Below the pieces are notes generated by a model that was not told the origin of the DNA, made no database searches, and was given only the letters and a program-made list of their open reading frames with translations. This document shows, in pieces, positions 24,621 through 31,775 of a DNA stretch of 31,775 nt (position 1 is the first letter of the stretch; every line of letters begins with the position of its first letter). Origin of the DNA: Butyrivibrio sp. (GTDB lineage: Bacteria > Bacillota_A > Clostridia > Lachnospirales > Lachnospiraceae); assembly GCF_024699075.1 (NCBI RefSeq), contig NZ_JAILQF010000122.1, positions 1-31,775 on the forward strand, in the 5' to 3' direction. The position numbers and the translations under genes were made by a program.

Positions 24621-26162
24621 ATGATAAAGGACGTAATTACTAATATAATTCTGGTTATTCTTATCATTCTTACGATAGTAGTTTTTATCATGCTTTTTGG
24701 TGATGATCTAGGTATCCACATTGATGTGGGAGAAATCATAGATTCTATTTCCGAGAAATTTCAAAGTTCAGATGAAGAGGAAGAAACTGAAGATTCGTCA
24801 GAATCTGCAGATGCAGCATCTGTTTCATCTACCCAGGAAGAAGAGGTCGTAACAGTAGCTTCTATGTATGATAATACGGTTACTATCGAGTATGAACTAT
24901 CTGATGAAGTCCTCTATAATCCTCTTATGGGATATGCTCCAAGCGCAGATAGCGATGACGAAGTTGATGTAGACATAGATAAAACAAGGCTTGTCTACAT
25001 CGAAATCACCTGGGCAGAACTTGAACCTGAACAGGGCGTTTATGATTTTGAGTCTATCGAGGAGAAGAATAACCTTGAAGAGTGGAGAAGTGCAGGAAAG
25101 AACGCAGTTCTCCGTTTTATTTGTGATGATCCATCTGATGAAAAGCATATGGATATTCCTGAGTGGGTCTACAAGATGACCAAGGATGGTAAATATTATG
25201 ATACCTCTTATGGTATGGGATATTGTCCTGATTACTCCAATGAAGACTTTATTGAAGCTCATAATGAAGCTGTTAAGGCTTTAGGAGAATATTTTTCAGG
25301 GGATTCATTTGTAAGATATGTCGAGCTTGGAAGCCTTGGGCACTGGGGCGAATGGCATGTTAATACTGATGAAGATGAAGACCTTCCCAATATACCGGAA
25401 ACTTCTGTCAGGACTTTATATGTAAATGCTTATGAAGAGGCTTTTCCCAATGCAAAGCTTCTTATGAGACGTCCATTTACAGAGCTTCCTGAGGGAGGCG
25501 GTGTTTTCAATGACATGGTTGGTGATTATGACGATACTCAGACCTGGCTTGAATGGATAGAAGAAGGTGGAGAGTATGACCAGACAGGTGAAGAGGATGG
25601 ACTTAGCGCTGTTCCTGAAATCTGGAATACAGCACCTGTTGGCGGAGAATTCACAAGTTCCATAGAGATGGAAGAGATGCTCATTGATTCATATGATACG
25701 ACAAGTGACCTTATAAAAGATAGTCATATGACCTTTATAGGGCCTAAGGTTCCTGACGCCAATGCTATTTCAGGAGCTGCAGCTCTTAGAGGAGATGAGA
25801 TACTTAAATATCTTGGCTATCGATATGCTGTAACCAAGATGGAATACGGCGGAGATGATACCCAGTCTTATATAGGTCTTAATGTATCAAATGAAGGTAT
25901 CGCGCCTATATATTGGGATTATCCCATGTATCTGTATCTTAAAGACCAGGCTGGTAATATAGAAAAATACGAACTTGACATTGACCTTACGAGTCTATAT
26001 GGCGGAGAATCTGAGTATGTTATGACAAGTGTTCCGGTAGCTTTTGATGATCTTTCAAACTACAGGATCATGGTCTCTATAGAAGATCCTGAAACAAATG
26101 AACCGGCTGTTTACATAGCTACAAATGCTACAAGATCGGGCTATATGACGATTTTGCTTTGA
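24621..26162 (+). CDS. Membrane-anchored glycosidase-like protein (DUF4832-type)
   Basis: 513 residues from ATG 24621, with AAGAGG upstream. One N-terminal membrane helix (about 5-30, VITNIILVILIILTIVVFIM) precedes an acidic Ser/Glu linker (to about 90), so the body is outside the cell. The body begins VLYNPLMGYAP and resembles a TIM-barrel hydrolase: VYIEITWAELEPEQGVYDFE, NAVLRFICDDP and VELGSLGHWGEWHV, with acidic residues where GH42-like barrels place the catalytic pair. A C-terminal beta-sandwich follows (GLNVSNEGIAPIYWDYPMYL). I believe this is the DUF4832/DUF4874 group, from memory. Substrate and activity are unknown. It stands alone between a helicase and a DUF1292 gene. Confidence 0.7.
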   Translation: MIKDVITNIILVILIILTIVVFIMLFGDDLGIHIDVGEIIDSISEKFQSSDEEEETEDSSESADAASVSSTQEEEVVTVASMYDNTVTIEYELSDEVLYNPLMGYAPSADSDDEVDVDIDKTRLVYIEITWAELEPEQGVYDFESIEEKNNLEEWRSAGKNAVLRFICDDPSDEKHMDIPEWVYKMTKDGKYYDTSYGMGYCPDYSNEDFIEAHNEAVKALGEYFSGDSFVRYVELGSLGHWGEWHVNTDEDEDLPNIPETSVRTLYVNAYEEAFPNAKLLMRRPFTELPEGGGVFNDMVGDYDDTQTWLEWIEEGGEYDQTGEEDGLSAVPEIWNTAPVGGEFTSSIEMEEMLIDSYDTTSDLIKDSHMTFIGPKVPDANAISGAAALRGDEILKYLGYRYAVTKMEYGGDDTQSYIGLNVSNEGIAPIYWDYPMYLYLKDQAGNIEKYELDIDLTSLYGGESEYVMTSVPVAFDDLSNYRIMVSIEDPETNEPAVYIATNATRSGYMTILL

Positions 26163-26381
26163 CCTTGTTTTCTATATTTTTTATACAAATAATATTGGCA
26201 ATATCTATGTCTTTTTTCCCTTATGTATGATATGATGATTGTACATCACCCTTGATTTTTAAGGATTATTTTCGCGACTGTGATGGTCAAAAAAATTCTT
26301 TTGTAAGCTGAAGATTGAGGACGGGCTTTAAAGGTGTCCTTAAATAGGGGTATTAGTAAATAGGGATAAGGAGGTGCGTTT
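26163..26381. other. Leader region of the DUF1292 gene
   Basis: 219 AT-rich bases without a gene. A possible -10 TATGAT lies near 26231. Close to the gene, TCCTTA (26337-26342) can pair with TAAGGA (26367-26372), which covers part of the Shine-Dalgarno AAGGAGG (26368-26374). Confidence 0.4.
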
Positions 26382-26741
26382 ATGCTGTTTTCAGACATAG
26401 CCATGAAAATCAATCAGAGAATAGAGAATGGCGAAGAAATCACTGTAGATCTTGATCTTGATGATGGCAGAAAAGTAACATGCGCAACTATGATCATCCT
26501 GACAGTAGACAAAAAGGATTACATTGTACTCCTTCCGCTTGATAAGAATGGTCAGAATACTGACGGTAATGTGTGGTTCTACAGGTATATCTTCAACAAT
26601 GATAATGACGCAGAACTTGGCTACATCAGTGATGATGAAGAATACGAGAAAGTCTCTGAAGCTTTTGATGAGTATCTTGACGAGGCAGAATTCGATGAAC
26701 TCGTAGATATCGATGACAATGGTGAGACTATAAAATCATAA
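26382..26741 (+). CDS. DUF1292 protein
   Basis: 119 residues with a strong AAGGAGG seven bases before the ATG. The family is a small, acidic, all-beta protein common in Clostridia and Bacilli, often named YrzB. It is seen here as VDLDLDDGRKVTCATMIIL, KKDYIVLLPLDKNG, VWFYRYIFNN and GYISDDEEYEKVSEAFDEYL, with an acidic tail. No biochemical function is established to my knowledge. It is a single-gene transcript: its own leader precedes it and a strong terminator follows at once. Confidence 0.87.
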   Translation: MLFSDIAMKINQRIENGEEITVDLDLDDGRKVTCATMIILTVDKKDYIVLLPLDKNGQNTDGNVWFYRYIFNNDNDAELGYISDDEEYEKVSEAFDEYLDEAEFDELVDIDDNGETIKS

Positions 26742-26754
26742 GATGTTTTATCAG

Positions 26755-26788
26755 ATGGCCGTCCGGATGATCCGGGCGGCCATTTTTG
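26755..26788 (+). terminator. Terminator after the DUF1292 gene
   Basis: ATGGCCGTCCGG (26755-26766) pairs with CCGGGCGGCCAT (26772-26783), with one G-U pair, a five-base loop and a TTTTT tract. Confidence 0.95.
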
Positions 26789-26827
26789 AATAGTGCTTTA
26801 CAAGATGCGTCACTTACCGCATTTTTG

Positions 26828-26836
26828 TGGTATACT
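26828..26836 (+). promoter_or_regulatory. Extended -10 promoter of the GlgX-like gene
   Basis: TGGTATACT is an extended -10 (TGn plus TATACT at 26831-26836). No good -35 lies 17 bases upstream. The start codon is about 79 bases downstream, with AGGAGG before it. Confidence 0.5.
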
Positions 26837-26914
26837 ATGTTGGAATATTTATGAGTTTTAATGAATTTTGGGGATTTATCCTTTTGTTAAGTCCATCAGA
26901 CACTTAGGAGGAAT

Positions 26915-28951
26915 ATGACACAATCAATTAGACTGCTGAAAGCAAAACCTTATCCGCTTGGAATGTATGTTAGAGGAAAGGACCTTGTTTTTAGCGGCAA
27001 ATTTAATAACGATTCAGGTTGCGGAATCATTTTATATCATTGTACTGATGGAGTAATAGATGCTGCAAGACCAAGGATAGTGCCGCTTACGGACCAGTAT
27101 AGGCAGGGATCTTTGTATAGTGTAAGGATTTTAGATGGTGCAGAAGAGTTTGGTGCTTACCAGCTTATGAGCGGAGGTAACAGATATGCAGATCCTTACA
27201 GTACTAAGATAGTAGGACTTGAAGAGTTTGGAACTTATCGTAAGAGCGATGAGGTATACAGTCTGATATCAGATGATGATTATGACTGGGGCAATGACAG
27301 AAATCCTCATACCCCTTTTGATCAAAGCTTTATATATCTTGTTAATGTACGTGGCTATACAATGCTTGATACAAGTGTTCCTGTAAGACACAGGGGAACC
27401 TTCCTCGGACTTGTAAGAAAGATTGATTATCTTAAGTCTCTTGGAGTAACAGCTATAGAACTTATGCCTGTTTATGAGCAGCCAAGTGTACTTTCAAGAA
27501 AGAGTCTTGAACTTTCACATACACCTGTTCATCGCGATATGTCCAGATCAAGGGCCATGGTCAATGAAGCCGGCATATTAAAGCAGGTTGATGATGCAGA
27601 CAGACTTGTTAATCTGTGGGGATTCGAGCCTGGATTTCCTTTTGCCGTAAGAAGTGCATTTGCTGTTAAGGGCAATGATCCTTCTGAGGAATTCAAGGAT
27701 ATGGTAAAGGAATTCCACAGAGCAGGTATAGAAGTTATAATCCAGACATATTTTGCTGAAGGCCTTACTCATCAGGAGATGCAGGAGATCATAAGATACT
27801 GGGTTAGCGAATATCATATTGACGGAATTCATATTAAAGGCGTGAATATCAACTCTACCTTGCTGTCACAGGATCCTCTTTTGTCAGATATTAAGATCTT
27901 TGATTATGGATTCGATTACTGGCAGTTATATAAAGGTGCTCCTCGTGAGCCTTCAAAGAGGAATCTTGCTGAGTACAAGGATGATTTTGAGTTTACTGCC
28001 CGTCACTTCCTTAAGGGTGATGACAATATAATTCCTTCATTCCTTAACCTGTCACAGGAGACGGGTATAAACGGCGGAGTAGTCCACTATATCTGTAACT
28101 ATGACGGAGCAAGGCTTGTAGATCTTGTGACCTATGATCATAAATACAACGAAGCCAATGGCGAGAACAATACAGATGGTATAAATGATAATGTAAGCTG
28201 GAACTGCGGAGTTGAAGGCAAGAGCCGCCGCAGGGATGTAACAGAACTTCGTACAAGACAGATAAGAAATGCGCTTACAATGCTCTTTTTATCCCAAGGA
28301 ACACCTATGCTCTTTGGCGGTGATGAGTTTTGTAATTCTCAGGATGGCAATAACAATCCTTATTGTCAGGACAATAGTACTGGCTGGGTAGAATGGAAGA
28401 ATTATGCAAGACATAAGAGCCTTGTTGACTTTACAAAATTCCTTGTGGGTTTAAGAAATAAGTATTCGGTATTCAGAACTCCTGTTCCGTACAGGCTTAT
28501 GGATTATAAGGCAATTGGATATCCTGATTTTTCATATCATGGTATAGAAGCCTGGAGACCTGATCTTTCTGCTTACAGTCATACGATAGGTATGCTTTAC
28601 TGCGGTCTGTATTCAGATAAGGGTCAGGAACGTTCATTTGTATATGTTGCCTACAATATGCACTGGGAGGACAAGGAGTTCTCACTTCCTGAGCTTCCAC
28701 AGGGCTGTGAATGGCAGATACTGTGTGATACATCTGATATGGAGACGGATTTTGGAAGTCCAAGAAGAGGTAAGACGCTTAAGAATCAGGCGCTTTCCAA
28801 TCTTAAAGCAAGAAGTATTAGTATTTTTATATCAAAAGGAGAACCGGTAAGAACCGGCAGAAACAAATCCTATGCAACAAATGAACCAAGAAATAGCTCT
28901 GGATCAGCAAACGCTTCCGAATCAGCAAATGCAGAAACAGATGTCAGATAA
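26915..28951 (+). CDS. GlgX/isoamylase-like GH13 protein with degenerate active site (probable pseudoenzyme)
   Basis: 678 residues. A CBM48-like N-terminal domain (PYPLGMYVRGKDLVFSGKF) precedes a GH13 barrel of the isoamylase/debranching type. The C-terminal half is very typical: VDLVTYDHKYNEANGENNTD, SWNCGVEG, MLFLSQGTPMLFGGDEFCNS and GNNNPYCQDN. Yet the four GH13 signature regions are broken. Region I reads VIIQTYFAEG (274-283) for the usual DVVYNHT. Region II reads DGIHIKGVN, so the nucleophile Asp is Lys308. In region III the acid/base Glu is Tyr331 (KIFDYGFD). In region IV His is Tyr396, with Asp397 kept. The segment between regions I and II is only about 20 residues. It should bind but not cut alpha-glucan. 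The tail is Ser/Asn-rich and overlaps the next gene by 80 bases. Confidence 0.9.
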   Translation: MTQSIRLLKAKPYPLGMYVRGKDLVFSGKFNNDSGCGIILYHCTDGVIDAARPRIVPLTDQYRQGSLYSVRILDGAEEFGAYQLMSGGNRYADPYSTKIVGLEEFGTYRKSDEVYSLISDDDYDWGNDRNPHTPFDQSFIYLVNVRGYTMLDTSVPVRHRGTFLGLVRKIDYLKSLGVTAIELMPVYEQPSVLSRKSLELSHTPVHRDMSRSRAMVNEAGILKQVDDADRLVNLWGFEPGFPFAVRSAFAVKGNDPSEEFKDMVKEFHRAGIEVIIQTYFAEGLTHQEMQEIIRYWVSEYHIDGIHIKGVNINSTLLSQDPLLSDIKIFDYGFDYWQLYKGAPREPSKRNLAEYKDDFEFTARHFLKGDDNIIPSFLNLSQETGINGGVVHYICNYDGARLVDLVTYDHKYNEANGENNTDGINDNVSWNCGVEGKSRRRDVTELRTRQIRNALTMLFLSQGTPMLFGGDEFCNSQDGNNNPYCQDNSTGWVEWKNYARHKSLVDFTKFLVGLRNKYSVFRTPVPYRLMDYKAIGYPDFSYHGIEAWRPDLSAYSHTIGMLYCGLYSDKGQERSFVYVAYNMHWEDKEFSLPELPQGCEWQILCDTSDMETDFGSPRRGKTLKNQALSNLKARSISIFISKGEPVRTGRNKSYATNEPRNSSGSANASESANAETDVR

Positions 28952-29630
28952 TACAAGTAAGGACGCTGTAATAAATAATAGCGTAAAAGAAGAATCTGAA
29001 AGTATCAGTAATATGGACTGGGGCCTTCCTGTAGGAAGACCTGTAGAGCTTGGACCAGATGGCAAGCAGCCACCAATAAAACTAAAAAATGTGATCGGAC
29101 ATTTTAAAACCATAACAAAGCACAGGATGCTGGTATGCAGAAACTGCTTTAAAATGGGTCTTTACTGGCAGGGACTTACTCATGACCTGTCTAAGTATTC
29201 GCCTACGGAATTCCTTCAGGGATGCAGATATTATCAGGGAGACAGATCTCCCAATGCATGCGAAAGAGAACTTAACGGTCATTCTCTTGCCTGGCTCCAT
29301 CATAAGGGCAGGAACAAGCATCACTATGAGTACTGGATTGATTTCAGTTCCAAGGATTCAAGCTCGCCTTATGGCGTTCTTCCCGGCAAGATGCCTGACA
29401 GATACATCGCAGAGATGATAGCTGACAGGGTAGCAGCCAGCCGTACATACAGGAAGGAAGAATACACATCAGCTGATCCCTTGAAGTACTACCTTAGAGT
29501 TAAGCAAAGTCCAACACCTATGCATCCTTATACCATAGAGAAGCTGGAGCTGTTCCTTCATATGCTTGCTGATGAGGGAGAAGAAGCTACCTTTGCATAT
29601 ATAAAGAATGTTTTTCTTAAGAAGAAATGA
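28872..29630 (+). CDS. DUF5662 family protein
   Basis: 252 residues if it starts at ATG 28872; Met codons at 28929 and 28941 are alternatives, and none has a clear ribosome site, so translation may be coupled to the upstream gene it overlaps. Residues 1-70 are Gln/Asn/Ser-rich and probably disordered. The folded part contains the family pattern LVCRNCFKMGLYWQGLTHDLSKYSP, here with the core THDLSKYSPTEF, then AWLHHKGRNKHHYEYWID. The clustered His and Asp residues look like a metal site of HD-phosphohydrolase style, which is inference. C-terminal helices end in FAYIKNVFLKKK. No function is known to me. Confidence 0.8.
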   Translation: MQQMNQEIALDQQTLPNQQMQKQMSDNTSKDAVINNSVKEESESISNMDWGLPVGRPVELGPDGKQPPIKLKNVIGHFKTITKHRMLVCRNCFKMGLYWQGLTHDLSKYSPTEFLQGCRYYQGDRSPNACERELNGHSLAWLHHKGRNKHHYEYWIDFSSKDSSSPYGVLPGKMPDRYIAEMIADRVAASRTYRKEEYTSADPLKYYLRVKQSPTPMHPYTIEKLELFLHMLADEGEEATFAYIKNVFLKKK

Positions 29631-29650
29631 CCAGAAGTCTATCAAACTAA

Positions 29651-29710
29651 AAGGTTCTCACTAATACCTTCGGGCAAGCCTGTGGGTTTGTGCCTATGAA
29701 GCCGAAAGGA
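29651..29710 (+). promoter_or_regulatory. Leader with two mutually exclusive stems covering the ribosome site
   Basis: CCTTCGG (29667-29673) can pair with CCGAAAGG (29702-29709), which contains the Shine-Dalgarno AAAGGA of the next gene. The same CCTT can instead pair upstream, as AAGGT (29651-29655) with ACCTT (29666-29670). A further hairpin, GGGCAAGCC with GGGTTTGTGCC, fills the space between. This is the geometry of a translational switch. I matched no known riboswitch class. Confidence 0.45.
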
Positions 29711-29723
29711 TTTTATTTGTGAC

Positions 29724-31775
29724 ATGAACTTGGATGCTAAAAAAGAGGCTTTTAAGGACTCGATAGATAAGTATCTTGGCAGAAAATATGACAGGAAATC
29801 CATAGGTCTTTTGCAGGAAAAGACACTTCACAGCATAGTTAAAGACTTCTATGCTCCTTCTGAAGACAAAAAGGAGATAAGAGTTGGCGACTTTGTTGCG
29901 GATATCTGTTATGAAGACAGGATAATAGAAATACAAAATGGGAACTTTTCTCATTTGAAACCTAAGCTTGAAGCTTTTTTGCCAAAATATAAGGTGACGG
30001 TTGTATATCCGATTCCGTACAGGAAGTGGCTGTGCTGGATAGATCCTGAAACGGGGGAACTTACAAAAAGAAATCCTCCTCATGGCACTTATAATCTTTA
30101 TAAAATTTTCAGAGATCTGTACAGCATCAGAAAATATCTGATGCATCCTGGCTTTAGCCTTGTACTTACATGTCTTGAGATTGAGGAATACAGGATATTG
30201 GATGGCTGGAGCAAGGACAAAAAGCACGGTTCGCACCGCTATGACAGGATTCCTCTATGTCTTATTGACGAGATTGAGATTAAAGGCCCTAAAGGGTATA
30301 ATAGATTTCTTCCGGATGAACTTGCAGAGGAATTTACTATAAAAGAGTTCCAAAAGCTGGTTAAATTCAGGGGAAGGTACTTTAGCTCAGTTATACATGT
30401 TCTTGAAGACGCAGGACTTATAGAGCGTTCTGGCATGAGAAAAAGGGCTTATCTGTACAGAAAGCTTGATGACAATATAAGTTTAAATAATAAAACGGAG
30501 AATAAGAAAATGGCAGCAAAGAAAACTAAAACAACAAATGAAGAGACTGTAATAGACAGATTTCTTCGCTATGTAAAATATGATACTCAGTCCAATGAGC
30601 AGACAGGAACATCACCTTCAACACCTGGCCAGCACGAGCTTGCCAAGGTCCTTTACAAGGAACTTGAAGATATGGGTGCAAGTGATGTCTTCTATGACAA
30701 GGAGCACTGCTATGTATATGCGACCATTCCTGCTACTAATGGAAAGAAGAAGGGACCTGTTCTTGGTTTTATCAGCCATATGGATACATCTGATGCTACA
30801 AGCGGCAAGAATGTAAAGCCCAGAATTGTAGAAAAGTATGATGGCAAGGACATCGTTCTTAATGAGAGCGATCCTGAAACAGGAGCCAAGGTAGTTCTTT
30901 CACCAAAGACATTCCCTGAACTTACAAATCATAAGGGAGAAGATCTTATAGTAACTGATGGTACAACTCTTCTTGGAGCTGATGATAAGGCCGGTGTTTC
31001 AGAGATCATGACTATGGCTTCATATCTTTTAAAGCATCCTGAAATAAAGCATGGCAAGATAAGGATTGGCTTTACTCCTGACGAAGAGATTGGCGAGGGC
31101 ACTAAGTTTTTTGACATAAAGAAATTCGGTGCAGACTTTGCATATACAGTAGATGGTGGCAAGCTTGGAGAACTTGAATACGAGTGCTTCAACGCAGCTG
31201 AGGTTGAGCTTATAATCCACGGAAGAAGCGTTCATCCCGGCGATGCCAAGGGCAAGATGCTCAATGCAACACTTATCGCATACGAGTTCCAGTCAATGCT
31301 TCCTGCATTTGATAATCCTATGTACACTGAGAAAAAAGAAGGATTTTTCCATCTTACACTCATGAAAGGAACCTGCGAAAAGGCAGTTGTATACTACATA
31401 ATCCGTGATCATGACAAGAAGAAGTTTAATGAGCGCAAAAAGCTTGTTGAAAAGATCGTCAAGTTCCTTAACGATAAATACGGCGCAGGAACTGTAGAAC
31501 TTACAATGGAAGACAGCTACTACAACATGCTTGAGAAGTTAAAACCTCATATGCATCTTATAGAGAATGCAAGAAAAGCTATGGAAAAGGCTGGTGTTAC
31601 AAGCATCGAAAATCCTATCAGAGGCGGCACAGACGGAGCTATGCTTTCATTTAAGGGACTTCCATGTCCTAACCTTTGCACCGGTGGTTACAACTACCAC
31701 GGCAAATATGAATATGCATCAGTTCAGGAGATGTACAAGACTGTTGAGATACTTGAAAATCTCGCAGAAATTTAT
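29724..31775 (+). CDS. PD-(D/E)XK-like domain fused in frame to peptidase T (3' partial)
   Basis: The frame starting at ATG 29724 has no stop up to the window end, 684 codons. Residues 1-255 are a domain I know only as a hypothetical Firmicute family. They show a nuclease-like E32...D60...E69-I-Q71 pattern ([24 protein letters not shown]), then [32 protein letters not shown] and a C-terminal winged-helix-like part (about 205-255, [10 protein letters not shown] to AYLYRKL). A 14-residue linker ([14 protein letters not shown]) runs straight into peptidase T at residue 263. The linker looks like a former intergenic spacer, so the fusion may come from a lost stop codon, or a sequencing error. AAAGGA lies 13 bases before the ATG. 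Confidence 0.7.
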   Translation, partial: MNLDAKKEAFKDSIDKYLGRKYDRKSIGLLQEKTLHSIVKDFYAPSEDKKEIRVGDFVADICYEDRIIEIQNGNFSHLKPKLEAFLPKYKVTVVYPIPYRKWLCWIDPETGELTKRNPPHGTYNLYKIFRDLYSIRKYLMHPGFSLVLTCLEIEEYRILDGWSKDKKHGSHRYDRIPLCLIDEIEIKGPKGYNRFLPDELAEEFTIKEFQKLVKFRGRYFSSVIHVLEDAGLIERSGMRKRAYLYRKLDDNISLNNKTENKKMAAKKTKTTNEETVIDRFLRYVKYDTQSNEQTGTSPSTPGQHELAKVLYKELEDMGASDVFYDKEHCYVYATIPATNGKKKGPVLGFISHMDTSDATSGKNVKPRIVEKYDGKDIVLNESDPETGAKVVLSPKTFPELTNHKGEDLIVTDGTTLLGADDKAGVSEIMTMASYLLKHPEIKHGKIRIGFTPDEEIGEGTKFFDIKKFGADFAYTVDGGKLGELEYECFNAAEVELIIHGRSVHPGDAKGKMLNATLIAYEFQSMLPAFDNPMYTEKKEGFFHLTLMKGTCEKAVVYYIIRDHDKKKFNERKKLVEKIVKFLNDKYGAGTVELTMEDSYYNMLEKLKPHMHLIENARKAMEKAGVTSIENPIRGGTDGAMLSFKGLPCPNLCTGGYNYHGKYEYASVQEMYKTVEILENLAEIY
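30510..31775 (+). CDS. pepT: Peptidase T (tripeptidase, M20B), 3' partial
   Basis: 422 residues are visible from ATG 30510, and the end lies outside the window, although family members are only about 410 residues, so few are missing. PepT removes the N-terminal residue of tripeptides in the cytoplasm using two zinc ions. The ligands are present: SHMDTSD (His90), GADDKAG (Asp158), the catalytic pair DEEIGEG, YTVDGG and the C-terminal NYHGKYE. The [19 protein letters not shown] segment is typical. GGAG lies nine bases before this ATG, so PepT can be made by itself even though the frame is open to the upstream domain. This entry is the internal-start alternative to the fused frame. Confidence 0.92.
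   Translation, partial: MAAKKTKTTNEETVIDRFLRYVKYDTQSNEQTGTSPSTPGQHELAKVLYKELEDMGASDVFYDKEHCYVYATIPATNGKKKGPVLGFISHMDTSDATSGKNVKPRIVEKYDGKDIVLNESDPETGAKVVLSPKTFPELTNHKGEDLIVTDGTTLLGADDKAGVSEIMTMASYLLKHPEIKHGKIRIGFTPDEEIGEGTKFFDIKKFGADFAYTVDGGKLGELEYECFNAAEVELIIHGRSVHPGDAKGKMLNATLIAYEFQSMLPAFDNPMYTEKKEGFFHLTLMKGTCEKAVVYYIIRDHDKKKFNERKKLVEKIVKFLNDKYGAGTVELTMEDSYYNMLEKLKPHMHLIENARKAMEKAGVTSIENPIRGGTDGAMLSFKGLPCPNLCTGGYNYHGKYEYASVQEMYKTVEILENLAEIY

Noticed and set aside
29651..29690. preQ1-I riboswitch
   Set aside because: GGTTCTCACTAATACC resembles the first stem-loop, but the A-rich tail that forms the pseudoknot is missing.

Overview
The window looks like a chromosomal segment of a low-GC, Gram-positive anaerobe of the Lachnospiraceae, most likely Butyrivibrio or Pseudobutyrivibrio. 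The reasons are the AT-rich composition, lipoprotein and NlpC/P60 cell-envelope genes of Firmicute type, small Clostridia-type families (DUF1934, DUF1292, DUF5662) and type IV pilus and competence genes. This placement is inference from gene content. I see no phage genes, transposase, CRISPR array, rRNA or tRNA.

Layout. 1-5078: the 3' end of hemW, then pilT and a membrane zinc-ribbon gene on the + strand, converging on dprA and comM on the - strand. This is a small natural-transformation neighbourhood closed by a bidirectional terminator. 5079-5587: a gene-free stretch unusually rich in dyad symmetries. 5588-14649: a LacI-type regulator, then a five-gene sugar-importer-like operon. It encodes two permeases, a HlyD/MacA-type adaptor, a MacB-periplasmic-domain-like protein without FtsX or ATPase parts, and a lipoprotein that joins a beta-propeller-like domain to a solute-binding domain. 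No ATPase is encoded, so one would have to be shared. 14650-20933: a DUF1934 protein, a small membrane protein, an extracellular trigger-factor/FKBP-like lipoprotein, asnS and an NlpC/P60 hydrolase. Two copies of a structured 73-nt intergenic repeat sit just ahead of the DUF1934 gene and gltX. 20934-26741: gltX, a UvrD-type helicase, a membrane-anchored glycosidase-like protein and a DUF1292 protein. 26915-31775: a GlgX/isoamylase-like protein whose GH13 active site is degenerate, a DUF5662 protein, and an open frame that joins a PD-(D/E)XK-like domain to peptidase T without a stop codon.

The best candidates for something new are four. First, the hybrid importer/adaptor operon (6978-14649). 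Second, the GH13 pseudoenzyme (26915-28951). Third, the in-frame nuclease-like/PepT fusion, with an apparent translation-control hairpin in front of it (29651-31775). Fourth, the two-copy structured repeat, one copy of which carries a 105-nt structured insert.
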